A DNA stretch of 64,000 nt from Ktedonobacter sp. SOSP1-85 (GCF_016587415.1 NZ_BNJI01000003.1:1488001-1552000), one strand, 5' to 3'. Numbered from the stretch's first letter, positions 9,261 to 17,594 are shown. A program made the numbers and translations. Notes: generated from the sequence alone by a model not told the origin.

Positions 9261-9325
9261 GAGATGCGCTACTGACGTATGCGCTTACGCCCTCAGCGTA
9301 GGCGCATACGTCAGTAGCGCATCTC
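9261..9325. repeat. 24-bp perfect inverted repeat with extended inner stem
   Basis: Arms 9261-9284 and 9302-9325 are perfect complements. An inner stem TACGC-CCTCA-GCGTA (9286-9300) extends the helix to about 30 bp with one T-G pair. The right arm touches the stop codon of the convergent Nudix gene. It is a probable bidirectional transcript end. Confidence 0.88.
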
Positions 9326-9831
9326 TATAATTTCATTGCTTTCCAATCGCGCAGGATCTGGTAGTGAACGGGAAAGGCGAGAGGTGGGAGCTCTTCCCAG
9401 GCAAAGAAAGCAAATTCGCTTACCTCTTCAGCCTGGATGACTAAATGGCTGATCTGATTACCAGGCAGTTGCGCGTGAAATGCAGCCACGACGTTCGAGC
9501 CTTCCTCTCCGCCATAAATACCGATCAACTTGTCTAACTGAATATCAATATTGGCTTCTTCCTTCGCTTCTCGAATGACCGCCTCCTGAACTGTCTCACC
9601 AAGCTCTATATAACCTCCACAAAAGTTCCATAGCCCTCTCGCTGGCTCTATATTTCGCTTGAGAAGCAATAGCTTTTCCTCGTATTCGATTACCACTAAC
9701 GCGACTAACTTTGGCTGTGGGTAGTGAACATACTGGCACTCTGGGCAGAAGAGGCGGCGAACATCATGTATCTCTTTCTCGATAAGGGCTGTTGCACAGT
9801 GTGGGCAATAGATAAATGTAAGGTGAGGCAT
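9325..9831 (-). CDS. Nudix hydrolase with N-terminal zinc ribbon
   Basis: The ATG at 9831 has GGAG upstream; an in-frame ATG further upstream would add residues with no family resemblance and overlap the kinase-TPR gene. The product has 168 residues. CPHC (near residue 9) and CPEC (near 28) form a zinc ribbon as in NADH-pyrophosphatase-like proteins. The Nudix box reads GGYIELGETVQEAVIREAKE followed by EANI, with the metal-binding REAKEE intact. The family hydrolyses nucleoside diphosphates linked to other groups, such as NADH, ADP-ribose or oxidised nucleotides. It lies 85 nt downstream of the kinase-TPR gene on the same strand. Confidence 0.9.
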   Translation of the reverse strand: MPHLTFIYCPHCATALIEKEIHDVRRLFCPECQYVHYPQPKLVALVVIEYEEKLLLLKRNIEPARGLWNFCGGYIELGETVQEAVIREAKEEANIDIQLDKLIGIYGGEEGSNVVAAFHAQLPGNQISHLVIQAEEVSEFAFFAWEELPPLAFPVHYQILRDWKAMKL

Positions 9832-9916
9832 ACAGGTAGATACTCCTTGTTTGTATGTTGATAAGATGGCAAGAATCGCTTCTAGATGACTACAGCCTCT
9901 TTGTGCGTTGGAGTTG

Positions 9917-10483
9917 TTATAGCGCAAGCCCCTTGCCTGTATAAGCAGCAGGATCATTTGGATCGAGGGCAATGGCCTGGTTATAAGCCACTAGAGCCTC
10001 TTCATAGCGCTGAAAATTGCTTAAGGCATCCCCTTTATTGATATAAGCAATGGCGTAGGTAGGATCGAGGGTAATAGCCTGACTGTAATTATTCAAAGCC
10101 TCTTCATACCTTTGAAGACATTCCAATGCCACCCCTTTGTTGGCATAAACAATAGCGGCATCAGGATCGAGCGCGATAGCCTTGCCAAAGGAACCGCCAG
10201 GAGCATAACGCGTGATCAGATATGGCTGGCTCTCGCTAAAGCCAAAGTCGAGCAAGGGCAAAATATGTGGATGCTCAAGCTGAGCAAGAAAGTGGGCCTC
10301 TTGCGTAAAGTATTTTTGTTCAGTAGAAGATTCTAGATGTGTATGTAGGAGTTTGATGGCTACTATTCTTCTTTTGAGATGGATATGCTCTGCTCTATAG
10401 ACGCTCCCAAAGGAACCGCCACTGATCCTTTCCGTAATTCGATAGTTCCCTATTATCTGGCCTATTTGCGTGCTGGTCTCCAT
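9917..10483 (-). CDS. Ser/Thr kinase N-lobe joined to TPR repeats (internally deleted kinase)
   Basis: The ATG at 10483 gives METSTQIGQIIGNYRITER, a usual start for bacterial Hanks-type kinases. The 188-residue product has the glycine loop SGGSFGSVYRAEH, the ATP lysine (VAIKLL), the alphaC glutamate (FTQEAHFL) and the hinge ITRYAPGGSF. It then passes directly into TPR units (AIALDP ... YANKGVALECLQRYEEAL, repeated about three times). The entire C-lobe is absent: there is no HRD catalytic loop and no DFG, so it cannot be an active kinase. Family members with both parts are far longer. The 15-bp sequence CCAAAGGAACCGCCA occurs both at the glycine loop and at the kinase/TPR junction, 222 bp apart and in frame. 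It may be an intact ATP-binding TPR scaffold or a decayed gene. Confidence 0.75.
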   Translation of the reverse strand: METSTQIGQIIGNYRITERISGGSFGSVYRAEHIHLKRRIVAIKLLHTHLESSTEQKYFTQEAHFLAQLEHPHILPLLDFGFSESQPYLITRYAPGGSFGKAIALDPDAAIVYANKGVALECLQRYEEALNNYSQAITLDPTYAIAYINKGDALSNFQRYEEALVAYNQAIALDPNDPAAYTGKGLAL

Positions 10484-10808
10484 CGTGGCCCACCTGCTTT
10501 TTTGAAAAATTTTATTTACCTGTCTCGATATTATGCCTGCTCGATTGGTAGATAATGATCGCCGATGCATGGAGTGAGTGGCAAGGTGCTTGCGTGTCCC
10601 TCAGGGGAAAGCGGCCAGATCCGTGCAGGCGTACTCAGAGTGATCTCGGGCTGGACGTGACGAATGAGTAAAAATTTGCGCATAGTGTAACAATATCACG
10701 TAAACGTTGATAATTCTAGTCCAGAGCCTCTGCCTGTTAGATGCGTGCGCACGACTACACAGGAAATTGTGATATGCTGTGCTTTAAAAAACAAGCGGGA
10801 GGAAAGCA
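10484..10808. other. Divergent intergenic region, no gene seen
   Basis: This 325-bp gap lies between the divergent kinase-TPR and DUF402 genes. It must contain their promoters, but no unambiguous -35/-10 pair was found. An imperfect palindrome, ATCACGTAAACGTTGAT, lies near 10695. Confidence 0.4.
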
Positions 10809-11366
10809 GTGAAACGGAAGCGCGCAGATAGAGGCGATGGCTGGAAGCGTATCCGCAAGCATCGATTTGCGTTACAAGCAAGCGAGACAGAGGCTTTCCA
10901 GGGGCATGTGAGCCTGATCTATTTTGATGAGGTGCGGGAGCCACTATGGGTACCCTATGCTGGACAGAGTATCTGCATAGTAGATGATGGATACTCCTGG
11001 TTACAGATCTTTCCACAGGGTGCCAGGCATGCTGCCACGGCCATGTTTAATGCGCAAGGTGAGGCCGTGCAGTGGTATGTTGACATCTGCAAACGTACAT
11101 TTATAGATGAGCAGGGAGTATTGTGGTACGAAGATCTGTACCTGGATATCATCTTTCTCCCAGGTGACAAGATCGAATTGATAGATGTCGATGAACTGGA
11201 TGAGGCGCTGGAGCAGGGCGTTATTTCGGACGATGAGTATAACCTGGCCTGGAATGAGGCCAGCGCGCTTTTGACCCAGATTAAAGAGGAGCGCTTTCCC
11301 CTGGTGCCACTGGCTGAGCAGTATAGAGTTAGTTTGCTGGCGCAGATGCCTCTTGCAGGGGCTTGA
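10809..11366 (+). CDS. DUF402 (FomD/NtdP-type barrel) protein
   Basis: The GTG start at 10809 follows GGGAGGA with good spacing; the product has 185 residues. The region WYVDICKRTFIDEQGVLWY, then DLYLDIIFLPG and ELIDVDELDEALEQGVIS, is the recognisable DUF402 signature, in which acidic residues bind metal. Characterised relatives hydrolyse nucleoside di- or triphosphates or nucleotide-phosphonate adducts. The substrate here is unknown. The N-terminus is basic (MKRKRADRGDGWKRIRKHRF). It is a single gene followed by a palindromic element. Confidence 0.8.
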   Translation: MKRKRADRGDGWKRIRKHRFALQASETEAFQGHVSLIYFDEVREPLWVPYAGQSICIVDDGYSWLQIFPQGARHAATAMFNAQGEAVQWYVDICKRTFIDEQGVLWYEDLYLDIIFLPGDKIELIDVDELDEALEQGVISDDEYNLAWNEASALLTQIKEERFPLVPLAEQYRVSLLAQMPLAGA

Positions 11367-11383
11367 GGGTTGCCACATAACTT

Positions 11384-11460
11384 CTCGCGCCTGCGGCGCT
11401 CGTCTGAGTGGTGTGATGCAGGTTGATGACCTTCGGCCACCAACCTGTATCACACCACTC
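11384..11460. repeat. Companion hairpin plus 20-bp near-perfect inverted repeat
   Basis: CTCGCGCCTGCGGCGCTC (11384-11401), itself a small GC-rich hairpin, is followed by arms 11406-11425 and 11441-11460 (19 of 20 pairs) with GACCTTCGGCC in the loop. The 18-nt companion recurs exactly at 44137-44154 and, inverted with two changes, at 47765-47782. Confidence 0.85.
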
Positions 11461-11499
11461 CATATCCATTTACACAAATATTGTTACTAAAGCTTGCAA

Positions 11500-11527
11500 T
11501 TTGGTAAGAGGAAGTACATACTATAAA
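11500..11527 (+). promoter_or_regulatory. Weak candidate promoter for the collagen-like gene
   Basis: TTTGGT (11500-11505), 16 nt, then TATAAA (11522-11527) in an AT-rich stretch. The -35 match is poor, so only the -10 element is suggestive. Confidence 0.25.
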
Positions 11528-11713
11528 TAGAAGTTGTAATACTTCTTTTCATATAAAAGAGTACTTATTGTGAGAAGAGGGTCACAATTCAGTTTAACCA
11601 TCGTTTCTGTGCATTGCGACTTTCTTCTTCTGGATGAAGGTGGTGGAAGAGTGGAAGATGCCTTGAACGAATCATTTGACCAGGACGAAACCACAAATGA
11701 AGAAGATTTTATC

Positions 11714-12847
11714 ATGACCATTTTCCCCCAGGCATCGGGTGGTCATCCTGAGCCGGGGCAGTCGCCTGGCAATGGGTATAGTCCGCAAAATACGAACACT
11801 CAGCCCAATTCTCCAGCCCCTAATGGCTATCCCGGCTATCCTAATTTTCCAGGTCATAATGGGTATCCAGGACAGCAGGGACCCGGCAGATATCCTGGCC
11901 CAAGACCGGGGCCGGGAGGGTATCCAGGACCCTACCGTGGCCCCTGGGGCTATCCCAGGCCGCAAGGACCTGGTTGGTATCCAGGGCAGTATCCAGGCCC
12001 CTGGGGTTATCCAGGTCCTCAGGGACCAGGAGGTTATCCTGGCTATCCACAGCCAGGACCAGGAGGATACCCTGACCAGCCAGGCCCCAATGGGTATCCC
12101 GGCTATCCCGGGCAACAGCAGTATCCTGGTTCTCCGCAACCGGGAGGGTACCCTGGACAGCCAGGTCCGAATGGATATCCCGGGCAGCCAGGCCAGAGTG
12201 GATACCCTGGTCAACAACCGGGACCTGGCCAGCAGTATCCGAATGGCAACCCTGGACAACAGCCAGGTCCCAATGGCCATCCTGGTTCTCCGCAACCGGG
12301 GCCGGGTGGATATCCTGGTTCACAGACAAAACCACAGAGCCAACACCTGGCAGCGCCTTTGCCCCAGACCCCCTCATCGCCACCACCCGTGCCCCAGACG
12401 ACTCCACCTCCGCCTCCTCCACCGACCGTGAGTGGCGCCGCGGGCTATGTCTTTAATACGGGACCACAGATTGTTGCTGCGCGGGGCGCGATTGTCTTCA
12501 ACAACACTGGCCTGTTGACGGCGGGTATTGCACATAGTACGACGACCAGCCCGGAGAAGATTGCTATTGCGAGCACTGGACTCTACCTGATTCAGTTCTC
12601 GGTATCCGGCTTTGGTCCCAACCAGTTTAGTGTCTTCCTCAATGGGACGAGCGAGATTGTGGGAGCGACCTACGTTTCCGGCGATCAGTATCAGCAGAAT
12701 ACTGGCCTGGCGCTTGTGGTTCTGCCAGCCAATAGCTTCCTTACGCTGCAAAACCGCGCGGATAGCCAGGTATACCTGCAATTTCCTCAGGATGGGCAGC
12801 AGCCTTCCTTTGTGAACGCTTCGCTTTTTGTGCAGAAGTTTCCGTAG
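11714..12847 (+). CDS. Collagen-like GYPG-repeat protein with BclA/C1q-like C-terminal domain
   Basis: ATG at 11714 starts MTIFPQASGGHPEPGQ (377 residues). An in-frame GTG at 11570 would add 48 residues; neither start has a strong ribosome site. Residues 10-215 are Gly/Pro/Tyr/Gln-rich, dominated by GYPG, PGPGG and GQQPG units, so frames on both strands are open as a compositional side effect. A Pro-rich spacer (VPQTTPPPPPPPTV) follows. The last 130 residues form a beta-rich domain (GYVFNTGPQIVAARGAIVF, ISTGLYLIQFSVSG, FSVFLNGTSEIVGATYVSG) that resembles the jelly-roll ending of Bacillus exosporium proteins such as BclA. Gly-X-Y periodicity is only partial, so a true triple helix is uncertain. 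A role on the spore or hyphal surface is inference. No signal peptide is seen. Confidence 0.72.
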   Translation: MTIFPQASGGHPEPGQSPGNGYSPQNTNTQPNSPAPNGYPGYPNFPGHNGYPGQQGPGRYPGPRPGPGGYPGPYRGPWGYPRPQGPGWYPGQYPGPWGYPGPQGPGGYPGYPQPGPGGYPDQPGPNGYPGYPGQQQYPGSPQPGGYPGQPGPNGYPGQPGQSGYPGQQPGPGQQYPNGNPGQQPGPNGHPGSPQPGPGGYPGSQTKPQSQHLAAPLPQTPSSPPPVPQTTPPPPPPPTVSGAAGYVFNTGPQIVAARGAIVFNNTGLLTAGIAHSTTTSPEKIAIASTGLYLIQFSVSGFGPNQFSVFLNGTSEIVGATYVSGDQYQQNTGLALVVLPANSFLTLQNRADSQVYLQFPQDGQQPSFVNASLFVQKFP

Positions 12848-12859
12848 GAGTTTTGTAGT

Positions 12860-12898
12860 AATGCGGCCCTGATCGTTGGAGACGACCAGGGCCGCATT
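12860..12898. terminator. Bidirectional hairpin between convergent genes
   Basis: Arms 12860-12876 and 12882-12898 (16 of 17 pairs, 5-nt loop) lie between the collagen-like gene and ribD, whose stop is at 12909. There is no clear U-tract on either side. Confidence 0.65.
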
Positions 12899-12908
12899 AG
12901 CCGCATTA

Positions 12909-14036
12909 TTATATTCCGTAGGAGAGTTCGCCTTCGATCAGAACGTCTTTGCCGATGGTCTGTATATGTACTTGCTGGAGTTGTAGAGCCTCGCGCATGA
13001 CGGCGAGTCCTTTTCCTCCAAGGGGCGAGAGTGCGGCCTCGCCTCCAACAAGCTTGGGGGCAATGAAGGCCGCGACATGGTCAATACGCTGCTGGTCGAA
13101 GGCGCTCCCCAATGTGCTGTTGCCACCCTCGATGAGCACATGCATCACGCCCTTCTGGGCCAGGGCGGAGAGGGTCGATGTGAGATCCAACTGGCCAGTT
13201 TTGTTGCTGGCTACCTGAATGACCTCGACGCCAGTGTCGCGTAGCCGTTTTTGTTGCTCTACTGGGCAGTCTTCTTCCACGATAATGCATGTACCGCTCG
13301 CCAGGTCAGGCTGGAGCAGCTTGCTCTGCGCTGATAGCGCCCCCTGTGAGGCCAGGACGACGCGCAAAGGCCCCTGGCGGGGAGCGCGCGCATAGAGGCG
13401 CTCCTCGTCCGTGAGGCGTACTGTTAGCAGAGGATCGTCGGCGCGGACCGTGCCAGAGCCGACCAGGATAGCGTCCACGCGGTCACGCAGGTTATGAACC
13501 CAACACCGGGCCTCTGGTCCACTGATCCAGTAGGCATCGCTACTGTGGGTTGCAATCTTGCCATCGAGGGTCATGGCCCACTTGGCGGTCACATAGGGGC
13601 GCTGCTGGCGTATAAAGGTGGCGAAAGGGCGAATGATCTCATTTGTCTCCTCGGCCCCGACGCCTACTGCCACCTCGACCCCAGCCTCGCGCAACAGAGC
13701 CAGACCCTGTCCGCTGACCAGGGGGTTTGGATCAAGCGAGCTGACGATGACGCGCCGAATGCCAGCGGCCAGGATGGCCCTGGTACAGGGTGGCGTGTGA
13801 ATCGTGACGCAGCATGGCTCAAGTGTGACGTAGAGGTCGGCCCCTCGTGCCAGTTCGCCCGCTTCGTTGAGAGCGTGTACCTCGGCGTGGGGTCCGTAAG
13901 GGGGCGAGGTTGCTCCTTGCCCTACGATGACGCCATCTCGCACTACAACGGCCCCTACGGGTGGGCGTGGTGCTGTACGCCCCTCAACCGAGTGCGCGTG
14001 AGCAATGGCCAGGCGCATCGCTTCCTGATCGTCCAT
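12909..14036 (-). CDS. ribD: Bifunctional riboflavin deaminase/reductase RibD
   Basis: The ATG at 14036 follows AGGAGGAAGAC; the product has 375 residues, the normal length. The N-terminal deaminase domain has the zinc site HAEVHALNEAG (near residue 50) and LEPCCVTIHTPPCT (near 72). The C-terminal reductase domain has AKWAMTLDGKIATHSSDAYW, LVGSGTVRADDPLLTVR and LIEGGNSTLG. It catalyses the second and third steps of riboflavin synthesis: deamination of the pyrimidine, then NADPH-dependent side-chain reduction. No other rib gene is in the window and no FMN riboswitch was seen upstream. A 16-bp palindrome lies 36 nt upstream of the start. Confidence 0.95.
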   Translation of the reverse strand: MDDQEAMRLAIAHAHSVEGRTAPRPPVGAVVVRDGVIVGQGATSPPYGPHAEVHALNEAGELARGADLYVTLEPCCVTIHTPPCTRAILAAGIRRVIVSSLDPNPLVSGQGLALLREAGVEVAVGVGAEETNEIIRPFATFIRQQRPYVTAKWAMTLDGKIATHSSDAYWISGPEARCWVHNLRDRVDAILVGSGTVRADDPLLTVRLTDEERLYARAPRQGPLRVVLASQGALSAQSKLLQPDLASGTCIIVEEDCPVEQQKRLRDTGVEVIQVASNKTGQLDLTSTLSALAQKGVMHVLIEGGNSTLGSAFDQQRIDHVAAFIAPKLVGGEAALSPLGGKGLAVMREALQLQQVHIQTIGKDVLIEGELSYGI

Positions 14037-14071
14037 GTCTTCCTCCTATGAATATTAAGCCTGTTGCCGCT

Positions 14072-14087
14072 ACTTATAATTATAAGT
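14072..14087. promoter_or_regulatory. 16-bp perfect palindrome upstream of ribD
   Basis: ACTTATAATTATAAGT is self-complementary and contains TATAAT on both strands. It sits 36-51 nt upstream of the ribD start codon and could be its -10 region or an operator. Confidence 0.4.
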
Positions 14088-14090
14088 TAC

Positions 14091-14163
14091 AATGAGGGAA
14101 ATAAGCGACAGGGGAGGTTGCGGGCGCTGCCCGCAACCTCCCCTGTCGCTTGTTTCCCTCATT
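14091..14163. repeat. 35-bp inverted repeat (one mismatch) overlapping a stop codon
   Basis: Arms 14091-14125 and 14129-14163 around the loop GCT differ at one position. The core GCGGGC/GCCCGC is shared with the palindrome at 22107-22163. The right arm overlaps the stop codon of the GH2 gene by 2 nt. Confidence 0.9.
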
Positions 14164-15940
14164 AGATTTTCTCGATGGCAGCGATGCGCGTCTGGACGTC
14201 GCGAATGCGCTCCATATCGAACTTCTCTTTACGGTCAAAGGTATAGATGCCGTTTTGCTCCAGGTAGACGTCGGTGAGCTGAGTGTAGCAGTAACCGAAC
14301 ATCGCGGCATCATCCAGAAGGATGTCGCAGAGGCCCTTGAAGCGGTCATAGAACTCGTCGAGGGACCTGGGTGCGGCACCATAGCCCCAGCTATCTTTGC
14401 CTGGCTCAACCTCAGGGTTCCACCAGATGCCACCGAACTCGCTGACAAAGTACGGCTGGTTGCGGTATGGGACGGAGATCTCTTGCTCGCGGTGGCGGTT
14501 AATGAAGGGTTTATTCTCCCCGGTTCCGGCGTGATTGGCCGCGAATTTGGCTGGGTCCTGCTCGTAGTCATGGCTATCGTAGATGTCGGTCTCGGGAACG
14601 CGGTGGCTGTAGCCAGACGTGTCGAGGACTGGGCGTGTGCTATCCAGGGCCTTGGTAGCCAGGAACATTGCGCGGGTAACGTCATCGAGCACGGTGGTGC
14701 GGTCAGTGAGGATCTGCCAGGTCTCATTCAGAGGACACCAACCCACGATCGAGGGGTGAGAGTAGTCGCGTTCAATCGCTTCTAGCCACTGAGTGACATA
14801 GGTCGCGCCAGGCTGCTGGTGATTATCCTCGCGTCCATACCCACCGCAACCCCAATCGGGGAACTCGCCCCAGACCAGGTAGCCCAGGCGATCCGCATGG
14901 TAAAGGAAGCGCTCCTCAAAGACCTTCTGGTGGAGGCGCGCTCCATTAAAGCCAGCCTGCAGGCCAAGCTTGATGTCATGGACCAGGGCCTCATCGCTGG
15001 GCGCGGTCATGATACCATCGGGATAGTAGCCCTGGTCGAGCACCAGGCGCTGGAAAACTGTCTGGCCATTGATCTTGATGGCCTTGCCATCTATGGTCAC
15101 GCTGCGCAGACCTGCGTAGCTGGTTGCGGAATCAACGGTCGTCTCTCCGTTGAGAAGTTCGATCTCCAGGTCATAGAGATAGGGAGACTGCGTGGACCAG
15201 TAGTGGCGGCGCTCCTCGGGAATAGGCAGCGTCACCTTGGGAGAGAAATCACAGTCGGCGGGCGCGCTCACGGTGCAGACCTCGCCCGCGTCATCTTTCA
15301 GGCGTACGCGCAGGGTTAAACCCGTGCCCAGGGCGCTCAGAGGCTGGGTCAGGTGGAAGCAGCCATGCGCCACATCGGGCGTAATGCGTGGGCGCTTGAG
15401 CGAGACGGAGGGGACTGGCTCCAGCCAGACCGTCTGCCAGATGCCGGTTGTGCGCGTGTAGAGGCAGGAGTAGTTTTCATAGCGTTGGGACTGCTTGCCG
15501 CGTGGCTGGGGAGGCTGCGCGGTATCACGCGCACGCACAACAATAGTCACATCACTACCAGCCAGGCCAGAGGGGATCTCACAACTAAAGGGCGTGAAGC
15601 CGCCGCGATGACGAGCTACCTCAGTACCATTGACCCAGACGGTGGTATCGTAATCAACGGCCTGGAAGTGGAGTAACACGCGTTGCTCACCCCAGGAACT
15701 GGGAATGGTCAGGGTACGGCGATACCAGACTGCGGGCATGAAATCGGTGTTGCCGATGCCAGAGAGTTCGGACTCAGGGCAGAAGGGAACGAGGATACGA
15801 TCTTGTAGTTCACGCTGCACCAATCCGCGCTCAAGGCCGCTATCACCGGCGTCGATCTCAAACTGCCATTCACCATTGAGGTTAAGCCACTCAGAACGGA
15901 CAAATTGAGGGCGAGGGTATTCTGGACGAGGTATGCTCAT
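14162..15940 (-). CDS. GH2 glycoside hydrolase (beta-galactosidase/glucuronidase family)
   Basis: ATG at 15940 has AAAGGAGAG upstream; the 592-residue product starts MSIPRPEYPRPQFVRSEWLN. The sugar-binding jelly roll (LNLNGEWQFEID, VWYRRTLTIP, VWVNGTEVARHRGGFTPF), an immunoglobulin-like domain and the TIM barrel follow. GWCPLNETWQ (residues 435-444) carries the acid/base Glu, and YFVSEFGG contains the likely nucleophile Glu. There is no signal peptide, so it is probably cytoplasmic and acts on imported oligosaccharides. Sugar specificity (galactoside, glucuronide or mannoside) cannot be decided. It is divergent from an AraC-type activator whose start is 77 bp away, a classic sugar-inducible pair. 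Confidence 0.88.
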   Translation of the reverse strand: MSIPRPEYPRPQFVRSEWLNLNGEWQFEIDAGDSGLERGLVQRELQDRILVPFCPESELSGIGNTDFMPAVWYRRTLTIPSSWGEQRVLLHFQAVDYDTTVWVNGTEVARHRGGFTPFSCEIPSGLAGSDVTIVVRARDTAQPPQPRGKQSQRYENYSCLYTRTTGIWQTVWLEPVPSVSLKRPRITPDVAHGCFHLTQPLSALGTGLTLRVRLKDDAGEVCTVSAPADCDFSPKVTLPIPEERRHYWSTQSPYLYDLEIELLNGETTVDSATSYAGLRSVTIDGKAIKINGQTVFQRLVLDQGYYPDGIMTAPSDEALVHDIKLGLQAGFNGARLHQKVFEERFLYHADRLGYLVWGEFPDWGCGGYGREDNHQQPGATYVTQWLEAIERDYSHPSIVGWCPLNETWQILTDRTTVLDDVTRAMFLATKALDSTRPVLDTSGYSHRVPETDIYDSHDYEQDPAKFAANHAGTGENKPFINRHREQEISVPYRNQPYFVSEFGGIWWNPEVEPGKDSWGYGAAPRSLDEFYDRFKGLCDILLDDAAMFGYCYTQLTDVYLEQNGIYTFDRKEKFDMERIRDVQTRIAAIEKI

Positions 15941-16016
15941 AGGATCTCTCCTTTGTGAAATCGAACTACAGTGTTTCTTCTTTATGGTAGAATACAGCGA
16001 AATGAGAGACGAGTCC

Positions 16017-16871
16017 ATGAGTGAATTCCAAATAGACCTTTGTGAAACCCACATCATTGGGTCACATACACATGAGCAAATGGTAGGCAAGCAGGCATGC
16101 CAGGCCTTTGCTTTGCATAGAATCGGCCTGGTAGGCATATCGCAAGCACAGGCACCATTCCGCTTTGTGCGCCAGCGACCGGCAACCAGCCAGGTGCTAC
16201 TCTGTCTGGAGGGCTGGGGCATGATCCTGGTAGAGAACGAATGGCGGCGCTGTACACCTGGCACAGCCTATCTCACGCCGCCAGGAGCCTTACATGCCTA
16301 CTACGCTGCCGAAGAGGTACCCTGGACCGTCTGCTGGGTTGCCTATGATGACAGCCTTGAGCAGGCAAGCGTTACAGGTGAGAGTCCACGCCAGATCCAG
16401 GTTGACCCGCAGCCCCTGGCCACCGTCATCGCGGGCCTCTACCGGGAGTATATGGACCAGGCGGAGCAGGTGGCCATGCAACACTGGACCGAGCTTATCG
16501 CCCTGTATGCCCAACGCATTGTTGGTCCGGAGCGCCAGGAGCGGCGTTTGCAGCAGCTCTGGGAGACCGTGAATAACGACATCAGCAACGACTGGACTGG
16601 TGAGGAGCTGGCGGCGCGACTGGGGATCAGCGGCGAGCAACTGCGCCGTCTCTGTCAGCAACAACTGGGCCAGAGCCCAATGAAGTACCTGGCCCTCTTA
16701 CGCATGCGCCGCGCCATGGCCCTGCTCTCCAGTGACTCCTATAGCGTCGAGCAGGTAGCCTGGCGTATAGGCTATAACAACGCTTTTGCTTTTAGCACCG
16801 CCTTCAAACGCTATGTCGGTGTCTCCCCCTCCACCTACCGCGAGCAGATACGCAGATCAGCGAGTCACTAG
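16017..16871 (+). CDS. AraC family transcriptional regulator
   Basis: The start MSEFQIDLCETHIIG at 16017 is chosen because an extended -10 element (TGGTAGAAT, about 15985-15993) lies just upstream; ATGs at 15984 and 16002 are alternatives. The product has 284 residues. Residues 20-150 form a cupin-like sensing domain (QVLLCLEGWGMILVENEWRR, TAYLTPPGALHAYYA). The C-terminal part has two helix-turn-helix motifs: GEELAARLGISGEQLRRLCQ, and VEQVAWRIGYNNAFAFSTAF followed by YVGVSPSTYRE. The regulator probably senses a sugar and activates the divergent GH2 gene through the short shared intergenic region. Confidence 0.9.
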   Translation: MSEFQIDLCETHIIGSHTHEQMVGKQACQAFALHRIGLVGISQAQAPFRFVRQRPATSQVLLCLEGWGMILVENEWRRCTPGTAYLTPPGALHAYYAAEEVPWTVCWVAYDDSLEQASVTGESPRQIQVDPQPLATVIAGLYREYMDQAEQVAMQHWTELIALYAQRIVGPERQERRLQQLWETVNNDISNDWTGEELAARLGISGEQLRRLCQQQLGQSPMKYLALLRMRRAMALLSSDSYSVEQVAWRIGYNNAFAFSTAFKRYVGVSPSTYREQIRRSASH

Positions 16872-16880
16872 CTTGTTCAC

Positions 16881-16909
16881 TTGACAGTGGTTTGGCGGTC
16901 ATCTATACT
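16881..16909 (+). promoter_or_regulatory. Sigma-70-type promoter for the TetR gene
   Basis: A perfect TTGACA (16881-16886), 17 nt, and TATACT (16904-16909) lie 83 nt upstream of the TetR-type start codon. Confidence 0.7.
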
Positions 16910-16991
16910 AAAAGAGAAATAAATGACCAGTAGCCCATTTTTTATAAGATAGCTGTATGCGACGAAGCCTTGTTGAAGGGGAAGAAAGCCT

Positions 16992-17594
16992 ATGCCAAAA
17001 GTTGTTGATGAGCAGATGCGCGAGGCCACGCGTCGCCATATTATCCGCCAGGCGGCGAGCGAGTTTGCGCGCCTGGGCTTCGATCAGGCCAACATCAACA
17101 TGATAGCCGAGCAGGCGGGCATTGGCAAAGGGACCATTTACCTCTACTTCGAGAATAAGCGTGAGCTCTTTCTCTCCATGCTGCGTTATATCGCGCAAGA
17201 TCACCTGATGGCGATTCGCGCGGCCCTCGCGACCGATGGGAGTATTCAACAGCGCCTGGAGCGTCTTTTCTGCGCTTTTGTGCAGCTCGCCCAGGAGGAG
17301 CGGGATAACTTCAACGTCTATATGAGCGCCCTCTACGGCGTCAATCGGGCCTTCCAGGCTGAGGCGACCAAACTGATGCGGGATTACCTGGCGACCATTG
17401 CTTTTATGCTGGAGCAGAGCCAGGCACGAGGCGAAATTCGCTGCGCAAACATAGAATCGACCGCGCTTATGATTCTCTCGCTTATGGAGTCCTTTGTGCT
17501 CTCAGCCAATGTGCTCGGACAATCCGAGCAGGTTATTCTCCAGCAGGCCAGCAAGGTCGCTGAAATGGTGCTACACGGTATTGCCTCTGCATAA
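16992..17594 (+). CDS. TetR/AcrR family transcriptional regulator
   Basis: The ATG at 16992 follows GGGGAAGAAAGCCT; the product has 200 residues. The N-terminal helix-turn-helix is clear: HIIRQAASEFARLGFDQANI, then NMIAEQAGIGKGTIYLYFEN and KRELFLSML. The ligand domain (residues 60-200) is alpha-helical, with EERDNFNVYMSALYGVNRAF, and its effector is unknown. It lies 117 bp upstream of the chloride-channel gene on the same strand and may regulate it, though such regulators commonly also repress themselves. Confidence 0.92.
   Translation: MPKVVDEQMREATRRHIIRQAASEFARLGFDQANINMIAEQAGIGKGTIYLYFENKRELFLSMLRYIAQDHLMAIRAALATDGSIQQRLERLFCAFVQLAQEERDNFNVYMSALYGVNRAFQAEATKLMRDYLATIAFMLEQSQARGEIRCANIESTALMILSLMESFVLSANVLGQSEQVILQQASKVAEMVLHGIASA

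Noticed and set aside
11672..12422. Overlapping long frames on both strands opposite the collagen-like gene
   Set aside because: The repeated Gly/Pro codons leave all frames open; only the plus frame ends in a globular domain with normal composition.
15941..16264. N-terminal extension of the GH2 gene across the AraC gene
   Set aside because: The open frame continues, but the ATG at 15940 has a good ribosome site and the extension is opposite AraC coding sequence.
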